Of a stretch of 64,000 bases of DNA, positions 1 to 12,343 are shown piece after piece (within the stretch, counting starts at the first letter, position 1; each line of letters opens with the position of its first letter). This stretch comes from Gibbula magus (lineage: Eukaryota > Mollusca > Gastropoda > Trochida > Trochidae), in contig OW388291.1 in the NCBI GenBank assembly GCA_936450465.1, positions 74,058,436 through 74,122,435 on the forward strand. The letters are read 5' to 3'. A program made the position numbers and the translations under genes. The notes beneath the pieces are model-generated. The model was not told where the DNA came from. It did not search any database and worked only from the letters and a program-made list of their open reading frames with translations.

Positions 1-1504
1 TGAAAACAAATTGCATTCAAGCACCATTAAAAGCAGATATTTTATGTAAACTGATAAGCTGTCTTGTAACGCTCCTACTCGTAATGTTAACTAAAGAACC
101 TCTATTGATAAAAAGTTCGCTTTAAATCTGAATTATCATCGTATACCGTGATTCGTGTATCTATCAGGCAATTTTAAATCCTGTTTATCTACTTCATGTT
201 GATTGAGAGGTATCGAGTGTATCGAAACGTCCGCCTTGTCATTTGCGGATTACCTATCAGAAGTAACTTAGGTATTACATTCAGATGAGCACTTTAAAAC
301 TTAGAGATAATATTGATCAGTTTGTTTCCCTTCGTGCAAGCGTTTTCAGCTTTTGTATCAACTGAGAGTGTATTATAGCAGCAACAGTCATACAATGGAG
401 TTATGATGACAGGGGAGATAACTGTTTGTAATCTCAAGTGTGGACCACAAAGATATTTTCTATCTCTGCACCTGTGTATCATTCAGACAGTATTGATGTA
501 CATGATTTCCATGCTTACTTTTGTTTACTTTTTCGAACATATTCGCTTATGATTCCTATTTTTGCATGCTTGTCATTTCAAAAAATGAATTGTCTGTTTA
601 GAAAAATTTGAATGATAGGCAGGTCATTGGTTTGATTTTATCATAATTGTTTACAAGCAGAATAATTTCATTAAGGTATTGACATACCGGTATCCACAGG
701 GAAATTGTTTGTTTCCAACAGACAAGAATCAAACAACTTTTATTGGCTTGTATTTACACTTTATATTCTATCTGCATTTCACAAAAATTTTTCTAACGAT
801 CTGTTCTCATGATCGACATACAACTTCCGTGCTAATTGTTAAAATATCTCGTAATATAGGTGATTAAAGTGATTAAGTCAGCATATAAGCCAGTTTGAAC
901 ACGATACTAATCAATAAGTTAGTGAGGTGTATCATGTCTATATCACTGGTGAAGCACTGTTACAAGGCACAGGGCCCCTGGGGTGATAATCTGTGTCCCC
1001 TGCCAGGTTAGACGACAAGTACTGAGCCAAAGTGAATGATAATTGGTTATGCAACATAATGATTCTTCCTACTGAGTCCGCCATTGGTTAATTATGTGCC
1101 TCACAAACCACTCATACTGTTTCAAATTACAATCACCTCCGATAGGGGTCAGTAAGTATCTTAAGGGTCTACATAATCCCTGTGGTGTTGATTGGTTCTG
1201 GGAGGTGACAAGTGCCCCCTGGGAGCAAGATTGGGTAACACTGAGGAACTAAGGGGAGGTAATCATTCTTGTGTCATATAACTGTTGATCACCTGTCTGT
1301 TTCATTGTTGTACAGGTGTTGTAACATTATGCCTGATTAGGATATTGACACGTGAAATTGATTCTAATTGCATTTTATTTACATTGTAAAAAGTAAGATT
1401 AAAAGACATTTTGTGCATTAAATTCTTTCGTCTTGGTAGTGTCAAATTGATTTATGCAGCTTAGAATGAAAAGATTGCACAACAGAATCAGAAACAAGTT
1501 CTAT
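1..1504. other. Non-coding, no gene seen
   Basis: AT-rich unique-looking sequence without a convincing reading frame. A somewhat GC-richer patch at about 940-1280 contains several CCCCTGG-type motifs, including GCCCCCTGG at 1214-1222. It could be a conserved non-coding element, but nothing in the sequence proves this. Confidence 0.6.
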
Positions 1505-1702
1505 GAAGAAGACAAATATTTATGGATGATCAACTTCTTTACAATAGCGACGTTTCGGTATAGATCCTTATACCGTTATCAAGCATGATAACACCAACTT
1601 GAATGCCTCTCAAACAGTTTATACATGCTTGATAACGATATAAGGATCTATACCGAAACGTCGCTATAAAGAAGTTGATCATCCATAAATATTTTTCTTC
1701 TT
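1505..1702. mobile_element. Foldback (inverted-repeat) MITE-like element
   Basis: The left arm (about 1505-1591) and right arm (about 1621-1700) are near-perfect reverse complements, separated by a spacer of roughly 30 bp. Both arms carry GATCAACTTCTTTA and the core CGACGTTTCGGTATAGATCC. The right arm lacks a few bases of the left arm near ACAATAGC. A single strand would fold into a hairpin with a stem of about 75 bp. It has no coding capacity. The AACTTCTTTA end motif recurs at 10816, 24170 and, inverted, at 28420, so this belongs to a dispersed non-autonomous family. I recall such sequences as common in abalone genomes; that was not searched. Confidence 0.8.
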
Positions 1703-3640
1703 AATCCCACCAACTTCTAGAATGCCTCTCAAAAAGTTCTATGAATTTGTAAACTTCATTATTAACAAGAATGTGTTTCATTGGTATACCATATTAGTTG
1801 CTTGATAACATTATTAATTTGAATTGCCTCAGAAATGAAACTTTCACACTTTAGCATGATACATACAGTGTTACTCTTGAACTTCTTTCTTTAAACGGAA
1901 TTAAGGTACAGGCTTGAAAGAGTCCCGCAAACATAACAATTTAATTCTTTTGCCTTTTTCCACCAGCTTTGTGTTCTGTGTTTTTGTTTTGATAGTTCAA
2001 CTGCACTTTCTCTTGAATATTTCTAAAGTTGATACATTTCCTGAACTGTCTGGTATCTTTTATTAAATTTGGGAATCAAAGGGGTACCCAACTCCTCAGC
2101 ACTCAGAAAAGACCTCCTCTTTAGATTGTTTGAAATGATCATAAATTTTTTTAGCACATGTATATTGTATACATCGTTATTTTCCACTTAACCTCAACAA
2201 TAATAAACGAAATTTCCAGAAAGACAAATATTCAAGCAAAGTTGATGACACATTTTAATGCTGTCTTATATTCCTCTACCTGCCAGATTCATTGACATGC
2301 AGGTTCAGCAATAATGCTATCTTACTTTTTCTTAGAGTTTAAATGACAAGAATCATACTATCTTTCATACTCGATAGATCCATACCCGTACTCAATATGT
2401 CAGATATACGTATTAAAGGATTTGTTTAACTGTGCCTTTAACAGTGTTTACTCTACATCAGTGTGAAACCTGCACCGGCATGGTGATAATCAATTAAAAC
2501 AGCATGTCTATGCATACAGCTTAATCTCGAACCTGACAACAAAATCGCAAGATTAACGGACGACGAGACGTGACATTGCAGAATGCTTGTTTTTGAAATA
2601 AAGAAAGGTTGGCGAATATATGGATTCCATTCTTATTCATAATAGTTTTCGCTGAATAGTAAACCTCGGTACAAGAATGTGCTGTTTATCATGTTTGTTT
2701 TTTGTTTGAAATTGACAACAGCTGTGTAAATTGCATTGCATAATAAACAAGGGACCATATTTCTCTGAGTGTGAAATGCAAACCTTGCCCAAAATAAATC
2801 ATGTTTCTTTAACCATGCATTTCTGTTTGCATTTCTTTTGTGACGCAAACTTGCGTTGCATTACTGGATAATTTACTCAAAATGTTGAGGCTGACATGGC
2901 CCAACTCTCCAGGAAAACAAATTGAATTTACAATTATGTATATTTTCCTATAAATGACAGCACACATTTTAAAGATTGAATAGAATCCTGGTGTTTTTAA
3001 TTATGAACAGGCTCTTTTGATAAAAGTATTCTGAACATGATATATATGTTTTTAGGTATCAGATGCTGAAGTGACAGAGTGCAACCTTACATGGATATCA
3101 TTGAACTTTAATATCTTAACTTTGAAATATTATTTTTGAGCAGCCATTTTAATTTGTTCACATTAAAATGGCCACTCGAAGGTAGTTCAAGTGATCTGAA
3201 ATATTTAGTGATACTTATATAATTAAACACTCAAAGTAGAGTTTTAAATATGGTACAATGATGGAATGGTCAACCATCTTGCTGTTTGAAATCTCAAAAT
3301 TGCATATGACCTACAAATCTATCTCTCAGTCTGACGAGATTGTTGTTTTATACGTCCCACCATTTTCTACCGATACCTATAACCGTTGTCTATGTATGCG
3401 GCTTATCGGAACGTGCAATGAGATATGTTTTACCCTCTAAAAGTACAGTGTATAAACTTTAATAATAAATGACAAATTTGAGAAAACATATTATGCAAAA
3501 AATGTGCTACAAGAGAATATATTATATATAAGTTGTGTTCATCTGTAGAAACTTTGTATAGATTGACAGGTCTTATTCTCTCATTCTTTAAATTATCTTT
3601 GTTTTTTTCTTGATAATGTTTGATTTAAACAAGTTTATAC
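1703..3640. other. Non-coding, no gene seen
   Basis: AT-rich sequence with many stops in all frames. No repeat structure or coding signal was recognised. Confidence 0.6.
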
Positions 3641-3790
3641 TATTCGCTGTACAACTTCAGTATGACTGTTAGCAATGCTGAGAGCAAGTTTATTATTAAA
3701 GTTAGTTCTTGACAAGTCTTGTTTTAAAAAGTTAATACTTTTCGCTGTACAACTTGTCTGCGACTGTGTACATGTTGCTATGAGCTAGGA
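3630..3790 (+). repeat. Diverged 98-bp tandem duplication
   Basis: TTCGCTGTACAACTT at about 3643 recurs at 3741 in similar context: AAGTTTATAC or AGTTAATACTT before it, and a GACTGT motif after it. This indicates two diverged copies of a unit of about 98 bp. No coding potential. Confidence 0.5.
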
Positions 3791-4318
3791 GTTTGTATCC
3801 TCCCAGACCTAGGGGCAAATGGATAGATTATAAAAGACATTAGGACTAATCTGTCTGAGGTTACACGCTGGTCGGAGCGGTTGTCTGTGTGTATATTTAT
3901 TCTGACTATGATTTGATGGCTAAATGATAGAGTCAACATCCACTAATCCCCTTCAAATATGATTCATATAAAAGATTTCAGAATTATTCATATAAAAGAT
4001 TAAAGAATAAGGTGTATATAGTCGGTGGGGATCCTTCATGTTTGTATATGGCAGGGCCTGTTAAATATAGCTTAGTTATTGCTGTGGTTTTCTATAGACA
4101 TTCAATCCACCCTAATACAGTACTGACTGGATTAGTATGTTTGTATGTCTTGTAGACACTCTGTCCAGACTGTACTATCAGCTGTAGAGACCACTGGGTA
4201 CCAGAGATTTACTGCCTCCAGGCAGTGCCGAGTACTCGTAACAGTGTTTGGTGTAACTGTTTATATAGGTACATGTATATTGATGAAGGTGGAATTGGTG
4301 TATAAGTGTTTAGAGGTA

Positions 4319-4620
4319 CATAGATGAATGTTTTGTGAATGTTTACCTATGAGTTTTGTACCGCTGGATACAGGCATAAGATGTAGGTAAAGAAAGTATA
4401 GGTCTATAGATAGATGAAGATGTATATAAGTAAGGATATAAGTACAAATGTATTGATAAGTGTAAATATGTATAGGTATAAGTACATTGTAAATGTAATG
4501 GTATAGTTGCATTTATATGAATAGGTATAGATGAAGGTGTAGGTAGAAGAGTAAATGTACAGATATAGATTCATGGTATATGTATTGATGTAAATATAAA
4601 CGTATACATATGTGTATACA
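4319..4620. repeat. AT-rich low-complexity tract
   Basis: About 300 bp made almost entirely of A, T and G on the plus strand, dominated by TATAGGTA, AAGTGTA and TAGATGTA words and with few stops on the minus strand. Minus-strand frames here translate to Tyr/Ile/Thr-rich strings, which is the signature of simple sequence rather than a gene. Confidence 0.7.
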
Positions 4621-4657
4621 CCTCTACATCTATAAAGATCGTGTCTCTGAAATACAC

Positions 4658-4902
4658 GCGATACACACACCTTTCTGTACTTAAATATACGCATGGTACT
4701 AATGGTTGATACCCCATGATAGGAATGAAATATTATATAAATATTGTAAGGTGTCATCTTCAATTATTTTTTTGGTAAAACATGTTACTACTGGATTTAT
4801 TTTTGTGAATAGTGTCCTTGAGCATTTGATATTTCTCCACTTGTACTTGTAACCATTTTTACCGCGAGTATACATGCGATACACACACCTTTCTGTACTT
4901 AA
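4658..4902 (+). repeat. Exact 27-bp direct repeat pair
   Basis: A 27-base word beginning GCGATACACACACC and ending TGTACTTAA occurs at 4658-4684 and again at 4876-4902, start to start 218 bp apart. The intervening sequence shows no obvious terminal structure. It may be a recent local duplication or the ends of a small unrecognised insertion. Confidence 0.7.
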
Positions 4903-7900
4903 TCTTCTTGCAGTCATAGTTACATACCGTTAATCTATATACATCCCTAAAAACTCATCATCTTAACGAACACCAATCTGCACTTGGAGACATTAACCCT
5001 TTCCCTGCTGCTCTCAGAGTAATCACGGATAGCTTATCAGCCAGTGGAAAATACCACACTCTTCTTTTTACAATTTAATCAGTTATGATTTTTTAATCGG
5101 GATGCTCAGAATGATTTGACATTAATTAAGTCCGAGCTTAAATGTTATGTTTTAGCGCTTCTAGACATGGATAAGTGAATGAGATTAATATTCACCTGAT
5201 GAAGAATGTTCACACTTGCTGTTATTTGGATCATTGTCAGTTTGAGGGTAGAAATATGATTATCATTTGAATTGGAATCGTAGCCAGAGGTTGTCAACAT
5301 GTCTGCTTTATAAAACTATCCTACATACGTAAGTTTATTGTGCAATGCCACATTGTAATTAAACTGTATACTCATGGTTCTACTTCAATCACCCAAATCT
5401 ATCATAGATTAAATATATCCACCACTGAGTGTTTTGGACGTACCAGTGTTAAAGCAAAGTGATTTTGTACAGATACACCTTAAAATTGAGGGTCGTATTC
5501 CCAGTCATGACACTTCATCACTTACAGAACACTAAACCCATCCTTGGCAGTCCATGGGTTAAAGTAAAGTGATTGTATTTGAATTAAAGATCCTATTTCC
5601 ATCGTATACCGAGATAGTTTTCTTGTTCACAGTCAGTTGACTATGTACAAAGAGTACTGTGTAGTACTGGTGTGGAGACTGCTCTCCCTCCACTGTTGTT
5701 ATTAGCGCAAGTGGATATTTATTATGTTCCGCTTGAACAGGTATATTATCATGTAGATGTTGGGGATGGAGAGGATTTAGAATGGAATGGAATGTTTCAA
5801 TGGATGAAGTAAACAAGATGAAACGTGATGGTCTTTTTAATTCCAAGATGATTAATTGTGATGTGATATTCATTTGTATCACCTTTTTCATTTAAAATGC
5901 ATGAAAACATTAATGATTTTATAAAAAAGGATTAATAATTAACTATTTTCTTTAAAGTATTATATTAATAAATGATTTTATTGAAAAGAATGTATGAATT
6001 AATTAATACAAATTTGAAAGGATCTTTATACAATTGCTTATGCTGTCTGTCAGTTCATCCAAAGGTATTCCTAAAGTTATACATATTATCTTCGCAAAAC
6101 TTGATACAAAACTGTAATCTCCATATCCCTAGGAAGCGTAACAATGTCATGATGCGTTTTAATTTTGGAGTTGACAGTTAAATGGATAGAACCAGATGAT
6201 ACAAGAAAGATTAAATAAGTAAAGTAATAACTTAAACAGTGATATATATATATATTAGCTTAAACACCTCTAAATCAATAAACATTAACTGCACTTTCAT
6301 TTAATAACTTGTCTTTATTCATAACATTGTTGTATAAATGATAAGCATAGCCAAAATTTAATATTTGTACATGTATTTCGTGTTACTGTACTTTTATCTT
6401 TTATTGAATAATTACTTATATAGTTCATGAATGTGATTTTTCAAATCAATCATAGAAGAAAATAAGGTAAATAATTCGGTCATGGACAAAATAGACAAGT
6501 TTTGATTAGATTTTCTCTACATTATTCAGCATGGAATTCTTTTCTACAAAGAAACTCTAATAGTGTCAACACGTACAGAAAATCTCTATAATCATGTAAT
6601 TGAAAAATATAAATGCTTATACCAGCATAAAAAGCAATGTTTCGTCAATGTTCACTTTCAATTTGAATTTTTATTGGTTATTATAAATGAAAGAAGAGAA
6701 ATCTAGGAGATTTTCCTCTATATTTCACAATTCTGAAGTCATCCAGGCGACATTGTGTATATAATAGAAGTTGGCGACGTGAATATCTCGTGACTCTGTG
6801 CCTCTGTAATGATATTTCATCTGAGGTCTGCTGTATGATCACTAGGATGAAAAGCAGTTTTCAGGGAAGTAGGTTTCCATTAAGCCACAGGTAACAGGCA
6901 ATTGTTGGGATGAAGGGATGGTACCCAACGAAGCAGAAAAAACTGAATAACTTGTATGTTTTGATTGATATTGTCACGTGTCATAGAGTTATAGAAATAG
7001 ACGCAAGCAGTATATACCAACCTGGCAACCTGCAAATACATAGGATGAAAAGGTCATCGTAAAATAACATATTCTTTGTGCTTTCCTCGCAACATGAAGT
7101 AACCATAAAAAGTTTGAGATATCCATGTACATATTTTCAATATAATTTTTTTGTGGACAAAACAGAAATTAATTTTTTTTTCTGAAAGTTTATTATTGTT
7201 ATAGATCTGAAGATAGACAAATCGTTGTAATGTTATAGCCTAGCTGTCTAATTGAGTTAACAATGTTCTTAAAAGATGTTAACAACTGGAGAATCTTTTT
7301 AAAGCAATTAAATGCTTGATAGTAAAACTGGCGTCACTGAAATGTCCCATTCTAAATATGACATCATCTATCTCACCTTTCTGATTGCTATGCTCAATTG
7401 AACTTTAAGGTAATGCATTGAACTTATTCACATGAAAAGAGGCCAAATGTTATTGTATACGACAATTAACTTCCATGAAATTTACAACATATATGACAAT
7501 GAATTATGTGATAAAGCGACAAAAATGTTGAGCGTGTATGAGGCAAGATATACTCTTTGACCTGTGGGTCATAACTCATGTGCATTCATTATTTCAAATA
7601 AATCGGAGGAATCACCGGCAAGGAATGTTGATGAGCGGCCTCACGTAGGTCTGACAGTGTACATACTTATCAGATTTAGGAAGTGTGAAGTCGTGTGACA
7701 AATAAACTCGGTGGCCTATTGTTGCGATTGATTTTGGGATCGTTAATGACTGTAATTTGACCTCGTCTTTGACCTAGAAGGGACAGGTACATTGGTCAAT
7801 TGCGTCCAACAGGTGAACAGGTAATGTATATAAAGTACTTAATTACCGCCTGATCAAAGGTTAGTAAAGATAATCTGCATAATTAAGGTAACTATATTAA

Positions 7901-8221
7901 CAACAGCGATCAAGATTCAATGAACATGTACTTGATTGTTTATGGGTGTGTTTTAACCCTTGTTTTCCTCGTACGCGCAGCTGATGTAAGTCACCGACCT
8001 GTTTCAAACAATGCATGCAGACACCTTCTATTTTCTGAAAGTCAAAGACTGCATGGAGATTAACACTTAGTCTGCCTCAATACTTTGTTCCAAAACATTT
8101 ACAGGAATCATTATGTCTTATGCTAAAAGGTCATGACTTACAGTTACCTGGAATATTACTGCTTTTGTAAGTGAAAGGTTAGTTGTCAACTGACCAGAGC
8201 CAAAATTGGAATTGTTAGAAT
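4903..8221. other. Non-coding, no gene seen
   Basis: AT-rich and gene-free. A diverged duplication of about 106 bp is visible around 5445-5600, where GTTAAAGCAAAGTGATT and GTTAAAGTAAAGTGATT stand in matching context. A short TA run lies at 6241-6256. A GC-richer stretch at 7590-7850 has no reading frame. A minus-strand frame of about 110 codons (5559-5891) has no recognisable motif and is probably chance. Confidence 0.55.
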
Positions 8222-9003
8222 TAGTTGAGGCAAAATGAGATGACACAAAGTAAGGGGAGGCACAATTATTTGAGGTGAGGAAAAGTGATATAAGGCAAGG
8301 TGATATGAAGTGAAGCAAAGTGATATGAGGCGCATAGTGAGGTGAGGTGAGATAAGATGAGGCAAAGTGATGTAAGGCAACTTGAGGTGAGGTGAGGTAA
8401 GGGGATGTGGAATGGTGTGAGGCAAAGTGATATGAGATGAAGTGATGTGAGGTGAGGCAAAGGTATATGAGGTGAGGCAAATTGAGGTGAGGTGAGGTGA
8501 GGTAAAGGTAAAGGGATGTGGGATGATGTTAGGCAATGATGTTATGAGATTTGTGTGGAGGGAAAGGGATGTGAGGTGAGGTGAAGTGAGGTGAAGTGAG
8601 ACGATGTGAGGCAAAGTGATATGAGTCAAAGTCATGTAAGGTGAGGCAAAGGAATGCGAGGTGAGGTGAAGTGAGGTGAAGCAAACTCAGGTGATGTGAG
8701 ATGAAGTGAGGCAAAGTGATATGAGATGAAGTGATGTGAGGTGAGGCAAAGGGATGTGAGGTGAGGCAAAGGGATGTAAGGTGAGGTGAATTATGGTGAA
8801 GTAAGGTGAGGTGATGTGAGATGAAGTGAGGCAAAGTCATGTGAGGTGAGGTGAAGTCAAGTGAGGTGAGGTGAAGTAAGGTGAAGTAAGGTCATGTGAG
8901 ATGAAGTGAGTCAAAGTCATGTGAGGTGAGGCAAATTCAGGTGAGGTTAGGTGAAGCAAAGTGATGTAAAGTGAGTCGAGGCAAAGTGAAGTGAGGTGAT
9001 ATG
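8222..9003 (+). repeat. GGTGA/GCAAAGTGA low-complexity array, about 780 bp
   Basis: The plus strand is built from GTGAGGTGAG and GCAAAGTGATATGAG words and is almost free of C. Some longer blocks recur: a block with GTGATATGAGATGAAGTGATG occurs near 8430 and again near 8716, and GATGAAGTGAG(G/T)CAAAGTCATG occurs near 8820 and 8898. This suggests a hierarchical minisatellite of 5-bp words assembled into larger units. Minus-strand frames translate to Thr/Ser/Pro/His/Leu strings and are not genes. The array ends directly against the MITE at 9012. Confidence 0.9.
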
Positions 9004-9011
9004 GGGTTTAA

Positions 9012-9236
9012 AGGGACACCGCGTCGAGAATAAAAATCAGATCATGTGTATCTACCTATACTGATTAACATGTCTGCTGACAAGTCACAGACACTGAATT
9101 TCAGACATTTGACGTAATTGGTAATAAAAACTACTGAATGTAGACAGTGAAGTGAAGCGTAACTCGTTAGCAGACACTCTAATCAGCTTAGTCAGATAAA
9201 GATGAGACTCATTTTTATCCTCGACTCAGTGTCCCT
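9012..9236. mobile_element. TTAA-flanked MITE, family A copy 1
   Basis: A 225-bp element starts AGGGACACCGCGTCGA and ends CTCGACTCAGTGTCCCT, giving terminal inverted repeats. It is flanked on both sides by TTAA (9008-9011 and 9237-9240). A second copy at 28030-28252 shares the termini and the interior, for example CTACTG.ATGTAGACAGTGAAG. It has no coding capacity. A TTAA target is typical of piggyBac-type transposases, so a piggyBac-like source is inferred. The interior is itself partly palindromic (CTGATTAAC.TGTCTGCT against AGCAGACAC.CTAATCAG). Confidence 0.85.
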
Positions 9237-9240
9237 TTAA

Positions 9241-10805
9241 TGGCGCTTTCAATAGTATTCCACAGGGGATAGTATTATTTCAAAGTCAAAGCCATAAATA
9301 CCATTTGTCGTTATGTATTTGAAAAAACATCAAATGAATGATTTCTTAATCAACTTATTTTGTCAAAGAATATCTTTATAGAATACCATTTTCACCTTTA
9401 AAGCATAACAATAACTTGGACTTATTTCTGTAAAAGAGAATTTATATATGACAAACACGCTTCAAATTCCCTCAATTCATAACAATGTCATTTTGGTAAA
9501 AATATGTATGTAAGGTAATAACTTTATTGATACAAATTTGCACAAGTTTGAAATGTTTATCTTTTCGTATATTCTCAGCCCCCTGTTGTTAAAAGCTTGT
9601 AAATGTATCCTCAACGGTGGTGTGCAATTATATCAACAACAAAGAGTTACCTCCCTGGATAAATGGTTACCCTTGAATACAGAGATTTTCTTATCGGTCC
9701 TATCAACATCTTCGCATCACACGTAAATATCAATTTTCAGAACGTGAAAGGTTAGCATGATGGGTAATTTTGGGAACCAGTCGAGCGGAAAAGCAACAGG
9801 CAGCTTTAGATAATTTCAAAAAGCTGTGGATCGTGGTTCTCGTATTACTTTCTAGTGGTTAGTTGAGAATCTTTTGGGTCTCTGGATGCTTATTTACCTG
9901 CGACGAACGTTCATTCAAACATTTACGCAGCGGTATTAGAGAGATAGGGAGTCTTGATGTTGTCTATGGCATTTGCTGCATGAGCGACCCCATTCGGAGC
10001 CTCTTTTTGAAGATCGTATTGCAACCTGTTGATGGTGATCTTTAAGAAATCTTGCTTACAATTGCGACTTGTGTTATTGAGAAACTGTTTAATTTTGCCT
10101 TCGGAATCAATGTTTCATGATGTCCAGACAAGCAGAAAAAGGATAAAAAACATTCCTCAGTACATTTGTTTATTTTCTGTATACAACTTTGTCGACAAAG
10201 TAATTACAGGAAAAGGAAATATCCACAGTGCATTTATTGATAGTTGTAAAAAAATTATCTAATTAGATTTGAAGAGTAGCTGAAAAACTATAGAGAAACA
10301 AGGAAAAATAAAAGATTTCATTATATGTAGATTATTTACAAAGCGATAAAAATAGTAAAGATTTTAGCAGAAGCAGAATAAAAATCCTTACAGGTTTTGT
10401 TGATAATTTGTATAGCAATTAATTTTGCTATTGAAATATCATGATTGTTTTGTAAAGGTCAACCGTTATTCTTTTTATTTCCCTGAGCCCTTGACCTTTA
10501 CATTTAAACATTTCATTCTCCAATGACACACATTAATGCTAGCTTGTACACAACACTTGATATTTGATAATCATGTCAACAAAACAAAAGAATAAAATTT
10601 GACATTTGTTTAATCTCATTAAGAAATACCATCATAATTGGACATGATTAAATTTGAAACTTTTTTCATACTTGTCCTCATCAAATAAAACAGAAATGTT
10701 GATTAAGTTCAAGAAGTTGACATCCCAACCTAGACAGACATATGACATTAACAAATCTTTGAAAGGGTATTTATAAGTGGACTACATATAAGAAAAGAAA
10801 GGTTT
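9241..10805. other. Non-coding, no gene seen
   Basis: AT-rich sequence. The start (about 9241-9266) reads TGGCGCTTTCAATAGTATTCCAC, which resembles a diverged SINE tail (compare the tail at 54510-54540), but no target duplication supports this. Two plus-strand frames of 60-77 codons near 9863-10262 show no motifs and are probably chance. Confidence 0.5.
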
Positions 10806-10810
10806 TTTGA

Positions 10811-10885
10811 ATGACAACTTCTTTATTGTGAACCTACACAATGTTTTGGAGTGTATGCTTATTCTTACATCAGGTGGGTGAATAA
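10811..10885 (+). mobile_element. Half copy of the AACTTCTTTATTGT foldback family
   Basis: ACAACTTCTTTATTGTGAAC, then ACAATGTTTTGGAG, TATGCTTATTC and CATCAGGTGGG follow the same order as one arm of the element at 28297-28434. Only one arm is preserved here, so it is a fragment. Confidence 0.55.
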
Positions 10886-10940
10886 ATTATACATAAATGA
10901 GGCAGGATGAGATGAAAGTGTTCCTAACTGCTTCAGCTAG

Positions 10941-11040
10941 TGGGATAACCCTTTGGCTCAACTGGTAGAGTGCAGGACTCTCCACCAGAGGTGCTGGGTT
11001 TGAATCCCGCTGGTGGTGATCTCACCATCACCTCTGTTTC
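10941..11040 (+). repeat. tRNA-like repeat, degenerate SINE head, copy 1
   Basis: This has a box A-like TGGCTCAACTGGT (10954-10966) and a box B-like GGTTTGAATCC (10997-11007), spaced as in a tRNA gene. The flanking acceptor strands do not pair and the anticodon arm is poor, so it is not a working tRNA. A second copy at 47411-47483 shares the upstream CAGCTAGTG, the box A region and GGGTTTGAATCCCGCTGG. This makes it a dispersed tRNA-derived repeat rather than an isolated pseudogene. Confidence 0.7.
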
Positions 11041-11473
11041 AAACACACACGCACATATATATAACAAAGTTAAATAGTGTACAAGATTGTTGACACATTG
11101 GTTTCATTGGGCTCTTGTCACTAAAAATTTATTAAAACAATTTGAGTGTATCTAAAACATATTTTAAACCTTAAATACAAAGGATGAATAAATTAAACAG
11201 ATCTAATATACAAGAAACATGCATGTCAAATTAAGGGTGTGTATGAATGGAATTCACTTGTTAAAGGGAGAGGCAATGGGCAATGTACAAGGTCAAATGC
11301 ATTCTTATCTTTCACAGGAAGGTGTGACTGATCTCCGCAGGGGAAAATCAATGACAATCAAGGTGCAATCAGGTTTTGCATTTTTTTGTACCGATATTGT
11401 TATCAAGATCCTTTTGATACTTGAATATTTGGATGGAAGTGGATGAAGTCAGAATACAATGTCAGTGCTTTAA

Positions 11474-11827
11474 AGGGGCAGTAGCACATTTTTGGCCAAA
11501 TTTATTTTTTCAAATTTCCTATTTATAATGATAGTTTGTGCCATTTAAATTTACTTTAGAGGGTAAAGCATCCTATTACACTAACCAATTGTCCGCAGTA
11601 GTGATAACCGTGTAGCGTATAATGCAAAAATTGCATGTCGGCCATTTTATTGTGAACACAATTTATTATTTGGAATGACAAAAACGATCCCCATTGCTTT
11701 ACGGAACCATGTACACCCAATTTTAACTTGATTTTCCAAAGACAGAGGGGTGTTTTATAATTTGTGAAATTATTTTTTAAATACATTTCATCGACTTATT
11801 TGAGCGAAAAAATGTGCTACTGCCCCT
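11474..11827. mobile_element. TTAA-flanked MITE, family B
   Basis: A 354-bp element has near-perfect terminal inverted repeats: AGGGGCAGTAGCACATTTTT at the left and, reverse complemented, the same with one extra T at the right (AAAAAATGTGCTACTGCCCCT). TTAA stands immediately outside both ends (11470-11473 and 11828-11831). No transposase frame is present. The terminal AGGG and the target are shared with families A and C, but the rest of the inverted repeat differs, so this is a distinct family. Its well preserved ends suggest a fairly recent insertion. Confidence 0.88.
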
Positions 11828-11831
11828 TTAA

Positions 11832-12343
11832 TTCTCTCCTGTACAGCAAGGTGTGGCTGATCTTTGGAGGAGGAACCTCGTTAACAATTAATGTACAATC
11901 AGGTTTTGCTTTTTCCACCGATGTCAGGATGTTCTATATTTGAATATATTCATGGAAGGGACTGCAACAGGCAAGAACAAATTGCAAATGCTTTCAGTTT
12001 TGTACATGAAGATATGAGGAAAACTCATTGACAATTGATGTGCAATCAGGTTTTTCATTTGTTTTTAAGCAATATTGTTTTATATTTTAATGTTTTGACA
12101 GAAGAGGCTGGATTAGGCGGGAACAGATGGCAGATATATTCTTTTCCTTTTAGTACGACTTATCTTGTCATGGGGAATATCTCTGGAATCAGATGTTGAC
12201 TTTAAATGACTTGAAAAATTTTCGAATGAAAAAAAATAATTAATGCTTAAAATTTCTTTTTTTGATAAATGGCAAACCTTTTATTACTAAATATCAGGAA
12301 AAGTTTGTCAATAAAAGAATGAGGTAGGTGTTGGTCAGGTACT
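11832..12343. other. Non-coding with imperfect local repetition
   Basis: No gene seen. ATTGATGTGCAATCAGGTTTT-like phrases recur at about 11353, 11888 and 12032, with GGAGGAACCTC or GAGGAAAACTC upstream of the last two. These suggest an old, diverged tandem duplication into which the family B MITE inserted. Confidence 0.5.

Noticed and set aside
4261..4763. Minus-strand frames of 83 and 119 codons rich in Tyr, Ile and Thr
   Set aside because: They arise from AT-rich simple sequence, with no motifs and overlapping in different frames.
4993..5562. Possible piggyBac-like MITE (TTAACCCTTTCCCTGC ... CCATGGGTTAA)
   Set aside because: Inverted ends match only about 8 of 12 bases, and the right end lies inside a local duplication of about 106 bp, so the TTAA is not diagnostic.
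5559..5891. Minus-strand ATG frame of 110 codons
   Set aside because: No recognisable domain or splice context. A few frames this long are expected by chance in 64 kb at this AT content.
8118..8840. Several minus-strand reading frames of 64-149 codons
   Set aside because: They are Thr/Ser/Pro/His/Leu strings generated by the GGTGA-type array. Three frames are open at once, as expected for low complexity.
9241..9266. Diverged SINE tail (TGGCGCTTTCAATAGTATTCCAC)
   Set aside because: Similar to the tail motif, but without the GTGA repeats or a target duplication.
10941..11020. Functional tRNA gene
   Set aside because: Boxes A and B are present but the acceptor stem does not pair and the anticodon arm is defective. 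A second degenerate copy shows it is a repeat.
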